Source of the DNA: Oscillospiraceae bacterium
Lineage (GTDB): Bacteria; Bacillota; Clostridia; Oscillospirales; Oscillospiraceae
Assembly (NCBI GenBank): GCA_017622295.1
Contig: JAGARK010000052.1
Span: 1-64,000, forward strand
DNA length: 64,000 nucleotides
Reading direction: 5' to 3'
Notes under the pieces: model-generated
What the model was told of the DNA's origin: nothing
The model's database searches: none
The model's input: only the letters and a program-made list of their open reading frames with translations
Program-made: the position numbers and the translations under genes
In this document: positions 1 through 9,400 of the stretch, one piece after another
Layout of the letters: each line of letters begins with the position of its first letter
How positions within the stretch are numbered: the stretch's first letter is position 1

Positions 1-1
1 C

Positions 2-160
2 TTCCAGAATACATATAAGGCCGGTATTTCCCATGTAGGCATCTACGTCGGTGACGGAAAGTTTATCCACTCTCCCAGCACCGGCTCCTATGTCTCCTAT
101 GCGGATCTGTACTCCGACTACTACACCAGCCACTACTACGGCGCCTGCCGCGTTTACTGA
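2..160 (+). CDS. NlpC/P60-family cell-wall hydrolase, C-terminal end only
   Basis: The window opens inside a gene; 52 codons remain before the stop. The residues SHVGIYVGDGKFIHSP match the second half of the NlpC/P60 cysteine peptidase fold: the His of SHVGIYVG is the expected catalytic His and the FIHSP stretch is the typical strand after it. Enzymes of this family cut D-Glu-diaminopimelate bonds in peptidoglycan stems, usually outside the membrane. The catalytic Cys and any targeting domains lie upstream of the window, so the substrate and whether this is a spore or vegetative hydrolase cannot be told. A terminator follows directly. Confidence 0.85.
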   Translation, partial: FQNTYKAGISHVGIYVGDGKFIHSPSTGSYVSYADLYSDYYTSHYYGACRVY

Positions 161-173
161 TTCTTCAAATATC

Positions 174-211
174 AAAAGCTCCAACACCCAAGCGGTGTCG
201 GAGCTTTTTTA
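174..211 (+). terminator. Intrinsic terminator after the NlpC/P60 gene
   Basis: A stem of AAAGCTCCAACACC against GGTGTCGGAGCTTT (one mismatch) with a CAAGC loop is followed by a T run. It ends the plus-strand NlpC/P60 gene and abuts the 3' end of the convergent GNAT gene. Confidence 0.85.
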
Positions 212-691
212 TTATATCCGGTCAAAAGCGATTCGGGGAGATCCGTTGTCCGTATAGATGATTCCGCAGCGGCAGAAGCCATTCTTGGTGACTACATGCT
301 GCATGACCTTGTTGTTCTCGTGGGTATCGATCCGCAGATAAGCGCATTTTCCCAGGCAGAATTCCAGACAGGCACTGAACACACCGCCGGCACCGTCGGA
401 GGCGATTCGGTGGATTGTACCGTACTTGGCGTCAGAATGCCAGGCACCGTCCTCGATGATGCTATAGGTGGGGTCAGGACCCACCAGGAAGGAAAACACA
501 CCCCGCACCCGATCTCCATCGGTAATCACAAAAAGATGCTCCCCTTCCATATCCTCTTTCAAAAGCTCCGGGTCCGGATAATGGCTTCCCCACTGGGTGG
601 GGTTTCCGGTTTCCGCCATAAACCGGCGGGCCCGGTCATAAATCTTCAAAATTGTATCAAAATCCCGCATTTCGGCCAGTCGAACTGTCAT
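212..691 (-). CDS. GNAT-family N-acetyltransferase
   Basis: A 159-residue protein with a GNAT layout: N-terminal MTVRLAEMRDFDTILKIYDR, a middle stretch (HRIASDGAGGVFSACLEFCLG) in the acetyl-CoA loop position, and a C-terminal NKVMQHVVTKNGFCRCGIIY that fits the last helix and strand ('N..A..l..k.GF...G'). It probably moves an acetyl group from acetyl-CoA to a small molecule or protein; the acceptor cannot be read. An upstream ATG at 700 is possible, but the AAGGATG ribosome binding site is placed about 8 nt from the ATG at 691, so I chose that. Convergent with the NlpC/P60 gene and divergent from spoVAD. Confidence 0.8.
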   Translation of the reverse strand: MTVRLAEMRDFDTILKIYDRARRFMAETGNPTQWGSHYPDPELLKEDMEGEHLFVITDGDRVRGVFSFLVGPDPTYSIIEDGAWHSDAKYGTIHRIASDGAGGVFSACLEFCLGKCAYLRIDTHENNKVMQHVVTKNGFCRCGIIYTDNGSPRIAFDRI

Positions 692-727
692 CGTTTTCAT
701 CCTTCTTTCTGTGTTTTTTACAGTATA

Positions 728-756
728 TCATAACTCGTCTCATTTTGCACATAATA
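728..756 (+). promoter_or_regulatory. Possible sigma-G-type promoter of spoVAD
   Basis: TCATA at 728-732 and CATAATA at 750-756 are 17 nt apart. This fits the forespore sigma-G pattern (GHATR, 17-18 nt, CATNNTA) except for the first base of the -35. The spoVA operon is sigma-G-controlled in Bacillus, which makes the match sensible, but a single site like this can arise by chance. Confidence 0.45.
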
Positions 757-785
757 GTGGAAAATAAAACGAAGAAGGTGTTCAT

Positions 786-1805
786 TTGTCAGTCAACAAA
801 CGAGGTCGGCAGAGCTTTATTCTGCCCCAACTACCGGTGATCTGCCATTGGGCCAGCGTAGCCGGAAAAAAGGAATCGGAAGGTCCTCTTGCCCATACCT
901 TTGACATCACTTCCCAGGACACCTATTTCGGCCAGAAAACCTGGGAACAGGCGGAAAAACACCTGCAGCAGATGGCATTGGAAAAGCTGGCGGAAAAAGC
1001 AGGCATGAAGCAGGCGGACTTTGATCTGGTGTTGTCAGGGGATCTGCTGAACCAGTGCATCGGTTCCTCCTTCAGTCTTCGAAATACCAATATTCCCCAC
1101 CTCGGTCTTTATGGCGCCTGCTCTACCATGGCAGAGAGCCTGCTGGCGGCCTCCATGGTAGTGGGCGGTGGTTTTGCAGATAAGGTGGTGGCCATGACCT
1201 CCTCCCATTTTGCTTCCTCAGAGCGGCAGTACCGGTTCCCTCTTGGCTATGGCGGCCAACGGACGCCCACCGCCCAGTGGACCGTCACCGGTTCCGGTGC
1301 GGCGCTGGTGTGTTCTTCCGGTACCGGACCCAGGATCGAGTGCTGCACCATCGGCACCGTGACGGACCTGGGCATCACCGATGCCAACAACATGGGCGCC
1401 GCCATGGCCCCGGCAGCTTTCCAGACCATTCAGGCCCATATGAGGGATCTGAACCGGACGCCGGATGACTTCGATCTCATCGTCACCGGGGATCTGGGCC
1501 AGCTGGGCAAGGATCTGCTGCTGGAGCTTGGCAAACGGGAGGGACTGCCTCTGGGCGGAAAGCTGACGGACTGCGGCACGCTGGTCTTCGATCAGATCGC
1601 CCAGGACGTCCACTCCGGGGGCTCCGGCTGCGGCTGCAGCGCCATTACGCTGTGCGGGTATCTGCTGGGCCAGCTGAACAGCGGCAAGCTGAAGCGTATC
1701 CTCTTCTGCGGCACCGGGGCGCTGCTCTCCCCCACCTCCACCCAGCAGGGGCTGCCCATCCCCGGGGTCTGTCACGCCGTTTCCATCATCACCGGGAGGG
1801 ATTGA
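786..1805 (+). CDS. spoVAD: Stage V sporulation protein AD
   Basis: A 339-residue protein with the thiolase-like fold of SpoVAD: TASV-like 'WASVAGKKESEGPLAHTFD', 'YFGQKTWEQAEKHL', 'LGLYGACSTMAESLLAASM' (the Cys position of the thiolase fold) and 'GGSGCGCSAITLCGYLL' near the end. SpoVAD is part of the inner spore membrane SpoVA channel that moves Ca-dipicolinate into the forespore and out at germination. The start is TTG at 786, 5 nt after a GAAGAAGGTG ribosome binding site. spoVAE follows after 1 nt. spoVAC, which normally precedes spoVAD, is absent: the upstream neighbour is a divergent GNAT gene. Confidence 0.93.
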   Translation: MSVNKRGRQSFILPQLPVICHWASVAGKKESEGPLAHTFDITSQDTYFGQKTWEQAEKHLQQMALEKLAEKAGMKQADFDLVLSGDLLNQCIGSSFSLRNTNIPHLGLYGACSTMAESLLAASMVVGGGFADKVVAMTSSHFASSERQYRFPLGYGGQRTPTAQWTVTGSGAALVCSSGTGPRIECCTIGTVTDLGITDANNMGAAMAPAAFQTIQAHMRDLNRTPDDFDLIVTGDLGQLGKDLLLELGKREGLPLGGKLTDCGTLVFDQIAQDVHSGGSGCGCSAITLCGYLLGQLNSGKLKRILFCGTGALLSPTSTQQGLPIPGVCHAVSIITGRD

Positions 1806-1806
1806 C

Positions 1807-2163
1807 ATGGATTATATCAAAGCATTCATTGTGGGAGGACTGTTCTGCCTGATCGGTCAGATCCTCATCGACAAGACGAAGCTGACTCCGGCCCGAATTC
1901 TGGTCAGCTATGTGGTCATCGGCGTCTTTCTGGGGGCCATTGGGGTCTACAAGCCCATCGCGGAATTTGCCGGAGCGGGAGCCACCGTGCCCCTGACAGG
2001 CTTTGGATACAACCTTGCCAAAGGCGTGAAAGAGGCTGTCCAGTCCGAGGGATTTCTTGGCATCTTTACCGGGGGACTGAAATCCGCCGCCGGGGGCATC
2101 ACCGCAGCCATATTCGCAGGACTGATCATGAGTCTGATTTTCAAGCCCAAGGATAAAGCCTGA
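1807..2163 (+). CDS. spoVAE: Stage V sporulation protein AE
   Basis: A 118-residue hydrophobic protein beginning MDYIKAFIVGGLFCLIGQIL, with 'LTPARILVSYVVIGVFLGAIGVY', 'GAGATVPLTGFGYNLAKGVKEA' and 'GIFTGGLKSAAGGITAAIFAGLIMSLIF', the standard SpoVAE (SpoVAEb) pattern of about four membrane segments. It should sit in the spore inner membrane with SpoVAC and SpoVAD as part of the Ca-dipicolinate channel. It starts 1 nt after the spoVAD stop, so the two are cotranscribed and probably translationally coupled. Length is usual for the family. Confidence 0.95.
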   Translation: MDYIKAFIVGGLFCLIGQILIDKTKLTPARILVSYVVIGVFLGAIGVYKPIAEFAGAGATVPLTGFGYNLAKGVKEAVQSEGFLGIFTGGLKSAAGGITAAIFAGLIMSLIFKPKDKA

Positions 2164-2226
2164 AAAACGGGGCAAGCTATGGCAGCGGCACAGCCGTGAG
2201 ATTAATCCAATTCGGAGGAACCAGTT

Positions 2227-2355
2227 ATGAATAACAATAAGCAGAACTATTCTCAGAACTCCCAGCAGAACAAGAACCAGAACAGCAACCAGAACCAGAA
2301 CAGCAACCAGAACCAGAATCGGAACAGCAATCAGCAGAACAAGAACTGCCGCTAA
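2227..2355 (+). CDS. 42-residue Asn/Gln-rich protein, likely spore-associated
   Basis: An ATG at 2227 is preceded at a good distance by a CGGAGGAACC ribosome binding site, and the reading frame runs 42 codons to TAA just before a strong terminator. The product is almost only Asn, Gln, Ser and Lys, built on a repeated N-Q-N-S unit, ending NKNCR with a single Cys. I do not recognise a named family. Position, 63 nt behind spoVAE with no terminator between, suggests it belongs to the spoVA transcript; low-complexity hydrophilic proteins of this size are common among small spore and coat proteins. Its function is not known to me. Confidence 0.6.
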   Translation: MNNNKQNYSQNSQQNKNQNSNQNQNSNQNQNRNSNQQNKNCR

Positions 2356-2360
2356 CCGCA

Positions 2361-2389
2361 AAAGAGGCGCTCAAAAGAGCGCCTCTTTG
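2361..2389 (+). terminator. Intrinsic terminator of the spoVAD-spoVAE-NQ operon
   Basis: AAAGAGGCGCTC pairs perfectly with GAGCGCCTCTTT across a 4-5 nt loop. It lies 5 nt after the stop of the small Asn/Gln-rich gene, supporting that gene as the last of the operon. Confidence 0.85.
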
Positions 2390-2401
2390 TAGTATTACAG
2401 A

Positions 2402-2839
2402 TTAATTCAGGGGATACTCCGTCGGGAATAGCGTATGCCACAGCAGATAGGCAACATCGAAATCGTCGATCAGATCATCCCCGGTATAATCGGCACTGCC
2501 GACGATCTCATATGCATCCGGGAACAGGGTGTACCACAGCAGCTGAGCCACATCCCCATCATCGACAAGGCTGTCGCCGTTCAGATCTCCGGGCGTGGAT
2601 GCTTCATAAGAAGTCCATGTGATACTGCCGCTATAGTTCTGCATAACCTCCGCCGTCCAGGTTGCATTGCCGGCAGGATAACAAGCGGTGGCCTCCACAT
2701 CTTCAAATGCATCGGCGCCAATCGATGTGACGCTGTCCGGAATGGTCACGCTGGTAATATCCCAGTATTGAAATACCCGGGCACCGATGTAGGTAACACC
2801 ATCCTCAATGACAACAGAAGAAATGTCACCCTCGAACAA
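2402..2839 (-). pseudogene. Fragment of a secreted leucine-rich-repeat (BspA-like) protein with a C-terminal dockerin
   Basis: The 145-codon frame begins in the middle of a BspA/LRR_5-type repeat ('SSVVIEDGVTYIGARVF', 'ITSVTIPDSVTSIGADAFEDV') and ends in two dockerin type I Ca-binding repeats ('DLNGDSLVDDGDVAQLLWYTLF' split as DLNGDSLVDDGD and ADYTGDDLIDDFD). Intact proteins of this kind are extracellular and carry a signal peptide and many repeats; here there is none, the only start is a TTG with no clear ribosome binding site, and the upstream side runs into the 3' end of addA after 57 nt. I read it as the surviving 3' end of a larger surface protein gene. Expression is unlikely but not excluded. 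Confidence 0.7.
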
Positions 2840-2895
2840 GCGATACTCATCCGATTCGTTATCAGATATCGGAATGATTATACAACAGATTTTTA

Positions 2896-5800
2896 TTATA
2901 TGGGGAAAAATCTGTTCAGCCGGAAGAAATAGAGAAAAGTCCCCTTGATCTTCCGCCCGTAAATGCGGCTCAGGGCATGGGCATAGGTCTCCACCTGGGG
3001 ACGGTAGCGGCTGGCCACCTTTTCAAGTGTTGCCTCCGTTACATAGTCCGTCTTGAAATCGATGACCGTAATGCCGTCGTCTTCCAATAGCGCGCAGTCC
3101 ACCACGCCCTGAAGGAGCACCTCTTCCCCTTTCAGACCCTCGCCATACTGGCCCGCGTCATCGAGAATGGAGAATTTGAACTCCCGCAGATGCGACCTGC
3201 CGGAGCAGAGCTGACCGCCGATTTCAGAGGAAAAGAACTTGAAAATCCGCCCGCAATCGGCCAGCTTTCCCTGCTGCTCTGTGATAAACCGCTGCTCGAC
3301 CAGCCGCTCCACTTCCCGGCGAACGCCTTCCACAGTTGTGCAGCATTCATAGCGAATATACTGCATCACCGCATGGATTGCACTGCCGTAGGCCTTGCCC
3401 TGGATTCCCTGCTCCACGAAAGAGGGCTTGCGCCAGCTGTGGTGGAATTCCCTGGGCTCCTGGGCCTGCTCCGCCGCCTCCTGATCCTTGAAGCGGCCCT
3501 TGCGTTGGGTAGCCGTCTGCTTCGAGGGGGCCTGGGTAGCGGCAATATGACCATAGCGGAAGGAAAGTCCTGCAGCGAGCAGCCCCTCCGTTTCCGGCGG
3601 CACCGTATTATCCACAGCCGAAACAGCAGCGCCGCTTTCAGCGGATTCAGGCGCCTCTGTCACCCGAATGACCCAGGGAATATCGGAAAGCTTCGTCTGA
3701 TCGGTTCTTCCTCCCGCCTGAGCAAAAAACTCTCCCGCTTCGGTGCGCTGCATAGCCGCAAGGAGCACCCATTCGCCGGGACAAGCTGCATCCCTCGTCA
3801 GAAGCTCCGCCCCACTGATGTCCAGCCGTGCTGCGATATCCTGCAAATCGCTTTGCAGATTCTTAGCAGCATAGGTCATAATAAGGCGGTCCCTTGCCCG
3901 GGTCATGGCCACATACAGCACCCGCATTTCCTCCGACAAACTCTCAGCTGCGGATTTCTGCACGATGGCCCGCTTGGAAATGGCGGGGTAGCGGATCCGG
4001 TTCTTTGTGTCCGCCACGCTCAGACCCAGTCCCAATTCCTTGTCGCACAGAACCTGTGCCCGGAGGCTCTCCCGGTTAAATTCCCGGCTGAGGCCGCACA
4101 GGAACACCACCGGGAATTCCAGACCCTTGGACTTGTGGATACTCATGATGGTCACGCAGCCGGAGGTCCCCTCCACGGCAGTCATCAGGCCCTTTTCCTC
4201 CTGAGTCTGGAGGTAGTCCAGGAACTGATTCAGATCCCGGCGGCTGACGCTTTCATAGTCCGCCGCCAGAGCGTAGAAGGTCTGCAGATTGGCCTTTTTC
4301 GTTTCGCCGCCAACCTGGGCCGCATAGATGCTGTCCAGCCGGGTCAGGGTGAAGATTTTCTCAATCAGCTCAGCAATGGTATTCATCCGGGCGTCCTGCC
4401 GCAAAACTGCAAGGGTCCCGAGGAAACGCTTTGCCTTTGGGCTGTCGTCCAGCAGCAGCGCGTCATAGACAGTACCCTTCTTCTGTCTGATTCGGAAAGA
4501 CGCCAGATCATCGGCAGTAAACCCGAAGGCAGGACTTGCCAGCGCGCCGATCAGAGGAATATCCTGTCGGGGGTTGGAGATGGTCTGCAGGATGCTGCGC
4601 AGGGTACCGATTTCCTCGGTCTGCAGCAGATCCGTTCCGCCGCCGGTAGAGCAGCGAATCCCCTGCCGCTCCAGCGCCTGCTGGAATCTTCCGCCTACCG
4701 AACCGGGGGAACGGAGCAAAATCACAATATCCTCCGGCACGATGGGTCGCAAATGCTCACCATCCCGAACATAGTGACTGCCGTCCAGCATGGTTTTGAT
4801 CCTTTCAGCCACGAAATCAGGCTCTTCCGTATAGGTCTCCTCCCGGACCTCGATGCCATAAAGCTCCACGGCTTTTTCGAGGGCCATGTGAGGTATGCCT
4901 TCCCGGAGCTTTTCAGCCTCACCATAGACCAGACCGCCCACAGCGGGACTCATACAGGTTTCAAATACATCGTTGACGGCGGAGATCACCTCCGGGCCGG
5001 AGCGAAAATTGGCACTGAGGAGGACTTTGCGTCCCTCGCCGGAGACAGCGCCCTCGGCAGGTACATAGCTTTGATATTTTTCAAGGAAAATTCCCGGATC
5101 TGCCAGACGGAACTGATAGATGGACTGCTTGACGTCGCCCACCATGAAGCAGTTCTGCCGTTCGGCGGTGAGGGCGGAGAAAATGGCGTCCTGGACGCCG
5201 TTGGAGTCCTGATACTCGTCCACCATGATCTCCCGGAACCGCAGCCCAATCTCCCGGGCAGCAGCAGTGGGGCCGGAGCGTTTGCTGCCCAGCAGCAGAT
5301 CCAATGTCCTATGCTCCAGATCGCTGAAATCCAGACAGCGGCGGCTGTGCTTTGCCCGGTCATATTCCCGCCCAAATTGCCGCACCAGCTCCACAAGGCC
5401 CCGGGCCCCCGCGCCGGACTGGGCAAGATCCTCCAGTACCTGCTTCGAATCATCGGCAAAGCACCGCAGGTACTTTTCCAGGCCCTTCTTGCAGGCATTG
5501 CGGCAGGCTTTGATCCGTTCCGCCAGTTCCTCATCGATTCCCTTCCGGGGGAAGGTCAAGCGGCCGTAGTCAATGCTTTTCCGGGCCACGATCTCATCCC
5601 AGGCAGCACTTTCTCTCAGATGCTCCAGCTGGAAGAGGGTATCCCGCAAATTAATGGACGGTTTTTCCATATTCTCAGAGCTTTCCGCCAACTCCACACA
5701 TTTGCGCATCACGGAAATCTGGCAGTCGAGATAGGAAAAGAAGTCCTCCATCAGATACCTGCCCCAAACCGTCTGGCCCGCATCGGTCAGGCCCTCCACA

Positions 5801-6405
5801 CCGGCATCCTCCAGGCAGCCATTCAGCCACCCCTCCGGGTCCAGATGGCACCGGGCGCTGTCGTAGACCTTCAGGACAATCTCGGCCACCAGACGGTCAT
5901 CCCGCCCAAGACCCTGGGTGTCCACAAAGGCCCGGAAATCGGGATTGTCTCCCGCCTGTTCATAGGCACGGTCCAGAAGCTCCGCCAGCACACGTTCCCG
6001 GAGCTCCCGGCATTCATTTTCGTCCGCCACCCGGAAATCAGCGCTGAGGTCCAGCCGATAGGCATACTCCCGCAGCAAATCGGAGCAAAATCCGTGGACT
6101 GTGGAAATCTTCGTCAAAAACAGCCGCTGCATCTGCCGCTGAAGGTGCCGGTTTTCCGGCTCGGCGGCGATGGCCTCCGTCAGCTTCGCGGCGATTTTGC
6201 CCCGGAGCTCGGACGCAGCCGCCTTGGTATATGTAATGATCAGAAATTCGTCCAGATTGGCGGGATCATCAGGGTTTTTCAAATAGCTCAGCAGCCGGTC
6301 CACCAGCACCTTGGTCTTGCCGGAGCCGGCAGCGGCGGAAACCAGCAGCTTTCCGCCCCGGTCGCAAACCGCCTGGGCCTGTTGGGGTGTTAATTTCTCA
6401 GCCAT
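2896..6405 (-). CDS. addA: ATP-dependent helicase/nuclease subunit A
   Basis: 1169 residues. The N-terminus has the UvrD-type Walker A AAAGSGKT (residues 24-31), then 'IITYTKAAASELRGKI', the DEYQDSNGVQD motif II, 'MVGDVKQSIYQFR' motif III and 'VTIMSIHKSKGLEFPVVFLCG' motif V. The C-terminus carries the RecB-type nuclease signature 'LLQGVVDCALLEDDGITVIDFKTD'. AddA is the 3'-5' helicase and 3'-strand nuclease of the AddAB complex, which resects double-strand breaks to Chi for RecA loading. Its ATG overlaps the end of addB by 8 nt, so the pair is coupled. The tail YFFRLNRFFPI is somewhat unusual but of normal length; a broken dockerin gene follows. Confidence 0.96.
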   Translation of the reverse strand: MAEKLTPQQAQAVCDRGGKLLVSAAAGSGKTKVLVDRLLSYLKNPDDPANLDEFLIITYTKAAASELRGKIAAKLTEAIAAEPENRHLQRQMQRLFLTKISTVHGFCSDLLREYAYRLDLSADFRVADENECRELRERVLAELLDRAYEQAGDNPDFRAFVDTQGLGRDDRLVAEIVLKVYDSARCHLDPEGWLNGCLEDAGVEGLTDAGQTVWGRYLMEDFFSYLDCQISVMRKCVELAESSENMEKPSINLRDTLFQLEHLRESAAWDEIVARKSIDYGRLTFPRKGIDEELAERIKACRNACKKGLEKYLRCFADDSKQVLEDLAQSGAGARGLVELVRQFGREYDRAKHSRRCLDFSDLEHRTLDLLLGSKRSGPTAAAREIGLRFREIMVDEYQDSNGVQDAIFSALTAERQNCFMVGDVKQSIYQFRLADPGIFLEKYQSYVPAEGAVSGEGRKVLLSANFRSGPEVISAVNDVFETCMSPAVGGLVYGEAEKLREGIPHMALEKAVELYGIEVREETYTEEPDFVAERIKTMLDGSHYVRDGEHLRPIVPEDIVILLRSPGSVGGRFQQALERQGIRCSTGGGTDLLQTEEIGTLRSILQTISNPRQDIPLIGALASPAFGFTADDLASFRIRQKKGTVYDALLLDDSPKAKRFLGTLAVLRQDARMNTIAELIEKIFTLTRLDSIYAAQVGGETKKANLQTFYALAADYESVSRRDLNQFLDYLQTQEEKGLMTAVEGTSGCVTIMSIHKSKGLEFPVVFLCGLSREFNRESLRAQVLCDKELGLGLSVADTKNRIRYPAISKRAIVQKSAAESLSEEMRVLYVAMTRARDRLIMTYAAKNLQSDLQDIAARLDISGAELLTRDAACPGEWVLLAAMQRTEAGEFFAQAGGRTDQTKLSDIPWVIRVTEAPESAESGAAVSAVDNTVPPETEGLLAAGLSFRYGHIAATQAPSKQTATQRKGRFKDQEAAEQAQEPREFHHSWRKPSFVEQGIQGKAYGSAIHAVMQYIRYECCTTVEGVRREVERLVEQRFITEQQGKLADCGRIFKFFSSEIGGQLCSGRSHLREFKFSILDDAGQYGEGLKGEEVLLQGVVDCALLEDDGITVIDFKTDYVTEATLEKVASRYRPQVETYAHALSRIYGRKIKGTFLYFFRLNRFFPI

Positions 6406-9400
6406 GGCGGTTCATCTCCTTTCCGATCTCCTCCCAGAAGCGCTGGGCATTCATGGCTTTGTAATTGCGCCGCCCCTCTACGCCTGTCTCGTGGCACACC
6501 GCACCATAGGGGCAGAACGTACAGGCAGAATGAGAGGATCCTCTGGTATAAGGATTTGGCTCCACATTGCCGGAGGCAATGTCATCGACCATCTTGCCCA
6601 GCACCTTAAAAACATAAGCTTTCAGCAGCTGCAGCTGCTCCCGGTCAGCAAGGTCACCTACCATGGTGCCGTCCTTCCGGACGGTATAGCACAGCCGCTT
6701 GGGATTCTCGCTCGGCTCCATGGCCTGGAGGATCTGTTCATCCTTCAGAAGCAGGCCCTTGCGCTTGCGGTCCTTGAAGCGTTCTTTTTCCAGTTCCTCC
6801 TCGGTCAGGCGGCCATCGGAGGAAACATAGGGCACCCGGGCAGGAAAATACTGCACACCCGCCGGGATGGGACGGCTCCCCACCACCTCTTCGCCGCATT
6901 CTGCCAGCGCAAAGAGGTACAGAAGCATCTGCAGTCCCACGCCGTTATACACATCGCAGTAGTCAAAATCCTTTTTGCCGGTCTTGTAGTCCACAACCCG
7001 GTAATAGGAATTACCGCTGTTTTTCCAGGTATCCACCCGATCCACAAAGCCCCGGAGGATGGCATTCATCTTCGTTCCCGGCAGCGCAATGGCAGGAAGC
7101 CCCTCCCCCGTACCAAAGCTAACTTCAAAATCTTCCGGCTGGAACTGGGATTGCTGCAGCTCCTCCCACAGCTCCTCCACCACCATCCGAAGCTCCTGCC
7201 CGTTGCGGCGGAAGAGATACGTCAGCCGCTCCGATTCGATCTGGCTGAAATGCTCCCGGGCGTACTCGTCGGAGAATCCTTCGGCGATTTCCAGCGTCTC
7301 TTCCAGAGAGACCTTGGGAAAGCCCCCCTTCTCCTTGATGCACCGGGCGGTGTTTTCCAGCACCGCATGGACATAGGTGCCGAACTCCGCCGGGTCCACG
7401 GTGGCTTCTTTCCGCTCCTTGGCCCGCATACCGTATTTCAGGAAATAGGACAATCGGCACTCCGCCTGACGGTCCACCTGAGAGGCGGACAGATTCAGCG
7501 TTTTGCCATAGAGTTTGTCAATTTGCTGACGCTGGACCATGCCCAGTTCATAGTTGCGGCGCTGTTTTACTTCGTCGTAAGTTTCCGATACGCCAATCCG
7601 CTGAGCAATAGACTCCGCATTCCAGCGGCTGAGATAGGCGCCCGCCTCAAATTTATCGGTCAGGGCGGCGCCCAGTGTGGGAGAGACCTCCTGCTCCCCT
7701 CCTGCAAGCTCCGCCAGCCGGCGGCACAGGAAGGAGGGCTGGTTTCCGGAATAATACACCGTCGCCGTCTCCATGGCGCCGCAGAAGACGCCGTAAATTT
7801 CTGCAAATTCCGCTTGGATACCCTCCAGGCTTCCGCCTGTCAGAGGCATTCCCAGCTCCCGCAGAGCCACGCGCTCCTGGTCGCTGAGAATACCGGCGGA
7901 GCCGGTATAGCCCGGCAGATTACCTTCCTGGGCGCCCAGAACGATCAGGTGTTTTTCCTGATGGAGCCGCATGGCGCTGACCGGGCCGACCTGCACCGCA
8001 TCCAACACCGGCGGAATGGTTCCCACATCATACTGGCTCAGCAGAAGCTGGAACAATCGGGCAAAGCTCTCCGTGTCCCAGTGGGTGTTGCCCAGAACAT
8101 CATGCAGCTGCTCCAGCGCACCTATCAGAATCTCCCACAGCTGACCCAGAATCTGGGCGCTGCGGTTATCTCCGTCTTCATCCAGTTCCTGAGCAAGGCT
8201 GTCCAGCCGCTGCTCCAGAGAAATCGCTTCCAGGAATTCATAAAGCGCAAGGACCTGCTCACGCACATTCTTTGCTTCCAAAAACCGTCGGCGCAGAGCA
8301 TCCAGGGGCTCCACAGCAAGCATACGGGCTTCATTCAATCGGCAAAGCAGCGCTTCCGATTCTGCATCCCAAGCCACGCTGAGTCCGTCGGGATGGTTTT
8401 TCCACACTTCCGCCCAGCGTTTGCCCCGGATGCCCCAGACCACCGCGTAGTTTTCCACCAAATCGCAGGTATCGGGATCTACAGGCGACAGCACGGAGCG
8501 CAGATAGCGCATCACATCGCTGGTCTCAAAGCCCCCCAGAGCTGCATCCATGGCGGAAACAGCAGTGGCGATGACACTCTTCTGCAGGATATCCTCGGTA
8601 CCGGACAGGTACACCGGGATTCCGCAGCGGCGAAACGCCAGATGGACCAGGGGCTTGTAGGCCACGATATCGCCGCAGACCACCGTAATGTCCCGGTACC
8701 GGCAGCCGGAGCGGACCAGCTCAAGAATCCGCTCCGCCGCGGCCAGACATTCTTCATAAGGGGATTCCCCCCGGAAGACCCGAAGGACGTCCTTCTGGGA
8801 CCCCGCCGTGATGCTGCCCTGGAACAGGTGACTTCTCATGATACTCAGAGGCGTCGGATTCTCTTTTACGATCTCGATTTGCACCTCGACCCCTGCATTC
8901 CGGGCGCAGCGAAGGATCCGTGCGGCGGTATCGCCTGGCTTCTCAAAGGCCAGCAGTGTTGAATCCACCCGGTCGCAGTTGAGACTCACCGTCACATGGG
9001 GCGAATGCTTGATCAGATGCTCCAGGATCGCCAGATGCTGGCGGGTAAAGTCCGGGAATCCATCTATGTAAAACACATGCTTTTCCGCGAAATCGCCCAG
9101 TTCCATCTGCTCCAGCAGCTGGGTCTCCTGATCTCTGGGGTCCCGCTTGCCCTGACGGCACAGGGCGTCGTAGCTTTCCAGCAGCAGCGCCAGCTCCTCC
9201 AGCTTCTGGGCCAGGCTTCCCTCGGTTCGGGTGGAAGCTGCCATCAGATCCTCGGAGGAAATGCAGCAGCGTTTGAATTCATCCACCGCATCAATGAGTC
9301 CCGTCAGAAATTCCGGCCGGGTCTCCACCGATGCATAGGCCTTCAGACGGCTGCTCAGCTGACGGGCGCCGGAGGCCATGGCCACCACCCGGCCGCCATT

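Noticed and set aside
1789-2361. 190-codon Val/Leu-rich frame opposite spoVAE and the N/Q-rich gene
   Set aside because: Its repetitive Val/Leu start is just the complement of the Asn/Gln codons.
3190-6393. 1067-codon open frame opposite addA
   Set aside because: It has no domain, shows the Pro/Arg/Gln/His-rich mix of an antisense frame in GC-rich DNA, and addA on the other strand has all helicase and nuclease motifs.
6311-8962. 883-codon open frame opposite addB
   Set aside because: Antisense shadow of addB; no ribosome binding site and no recognisable motif.
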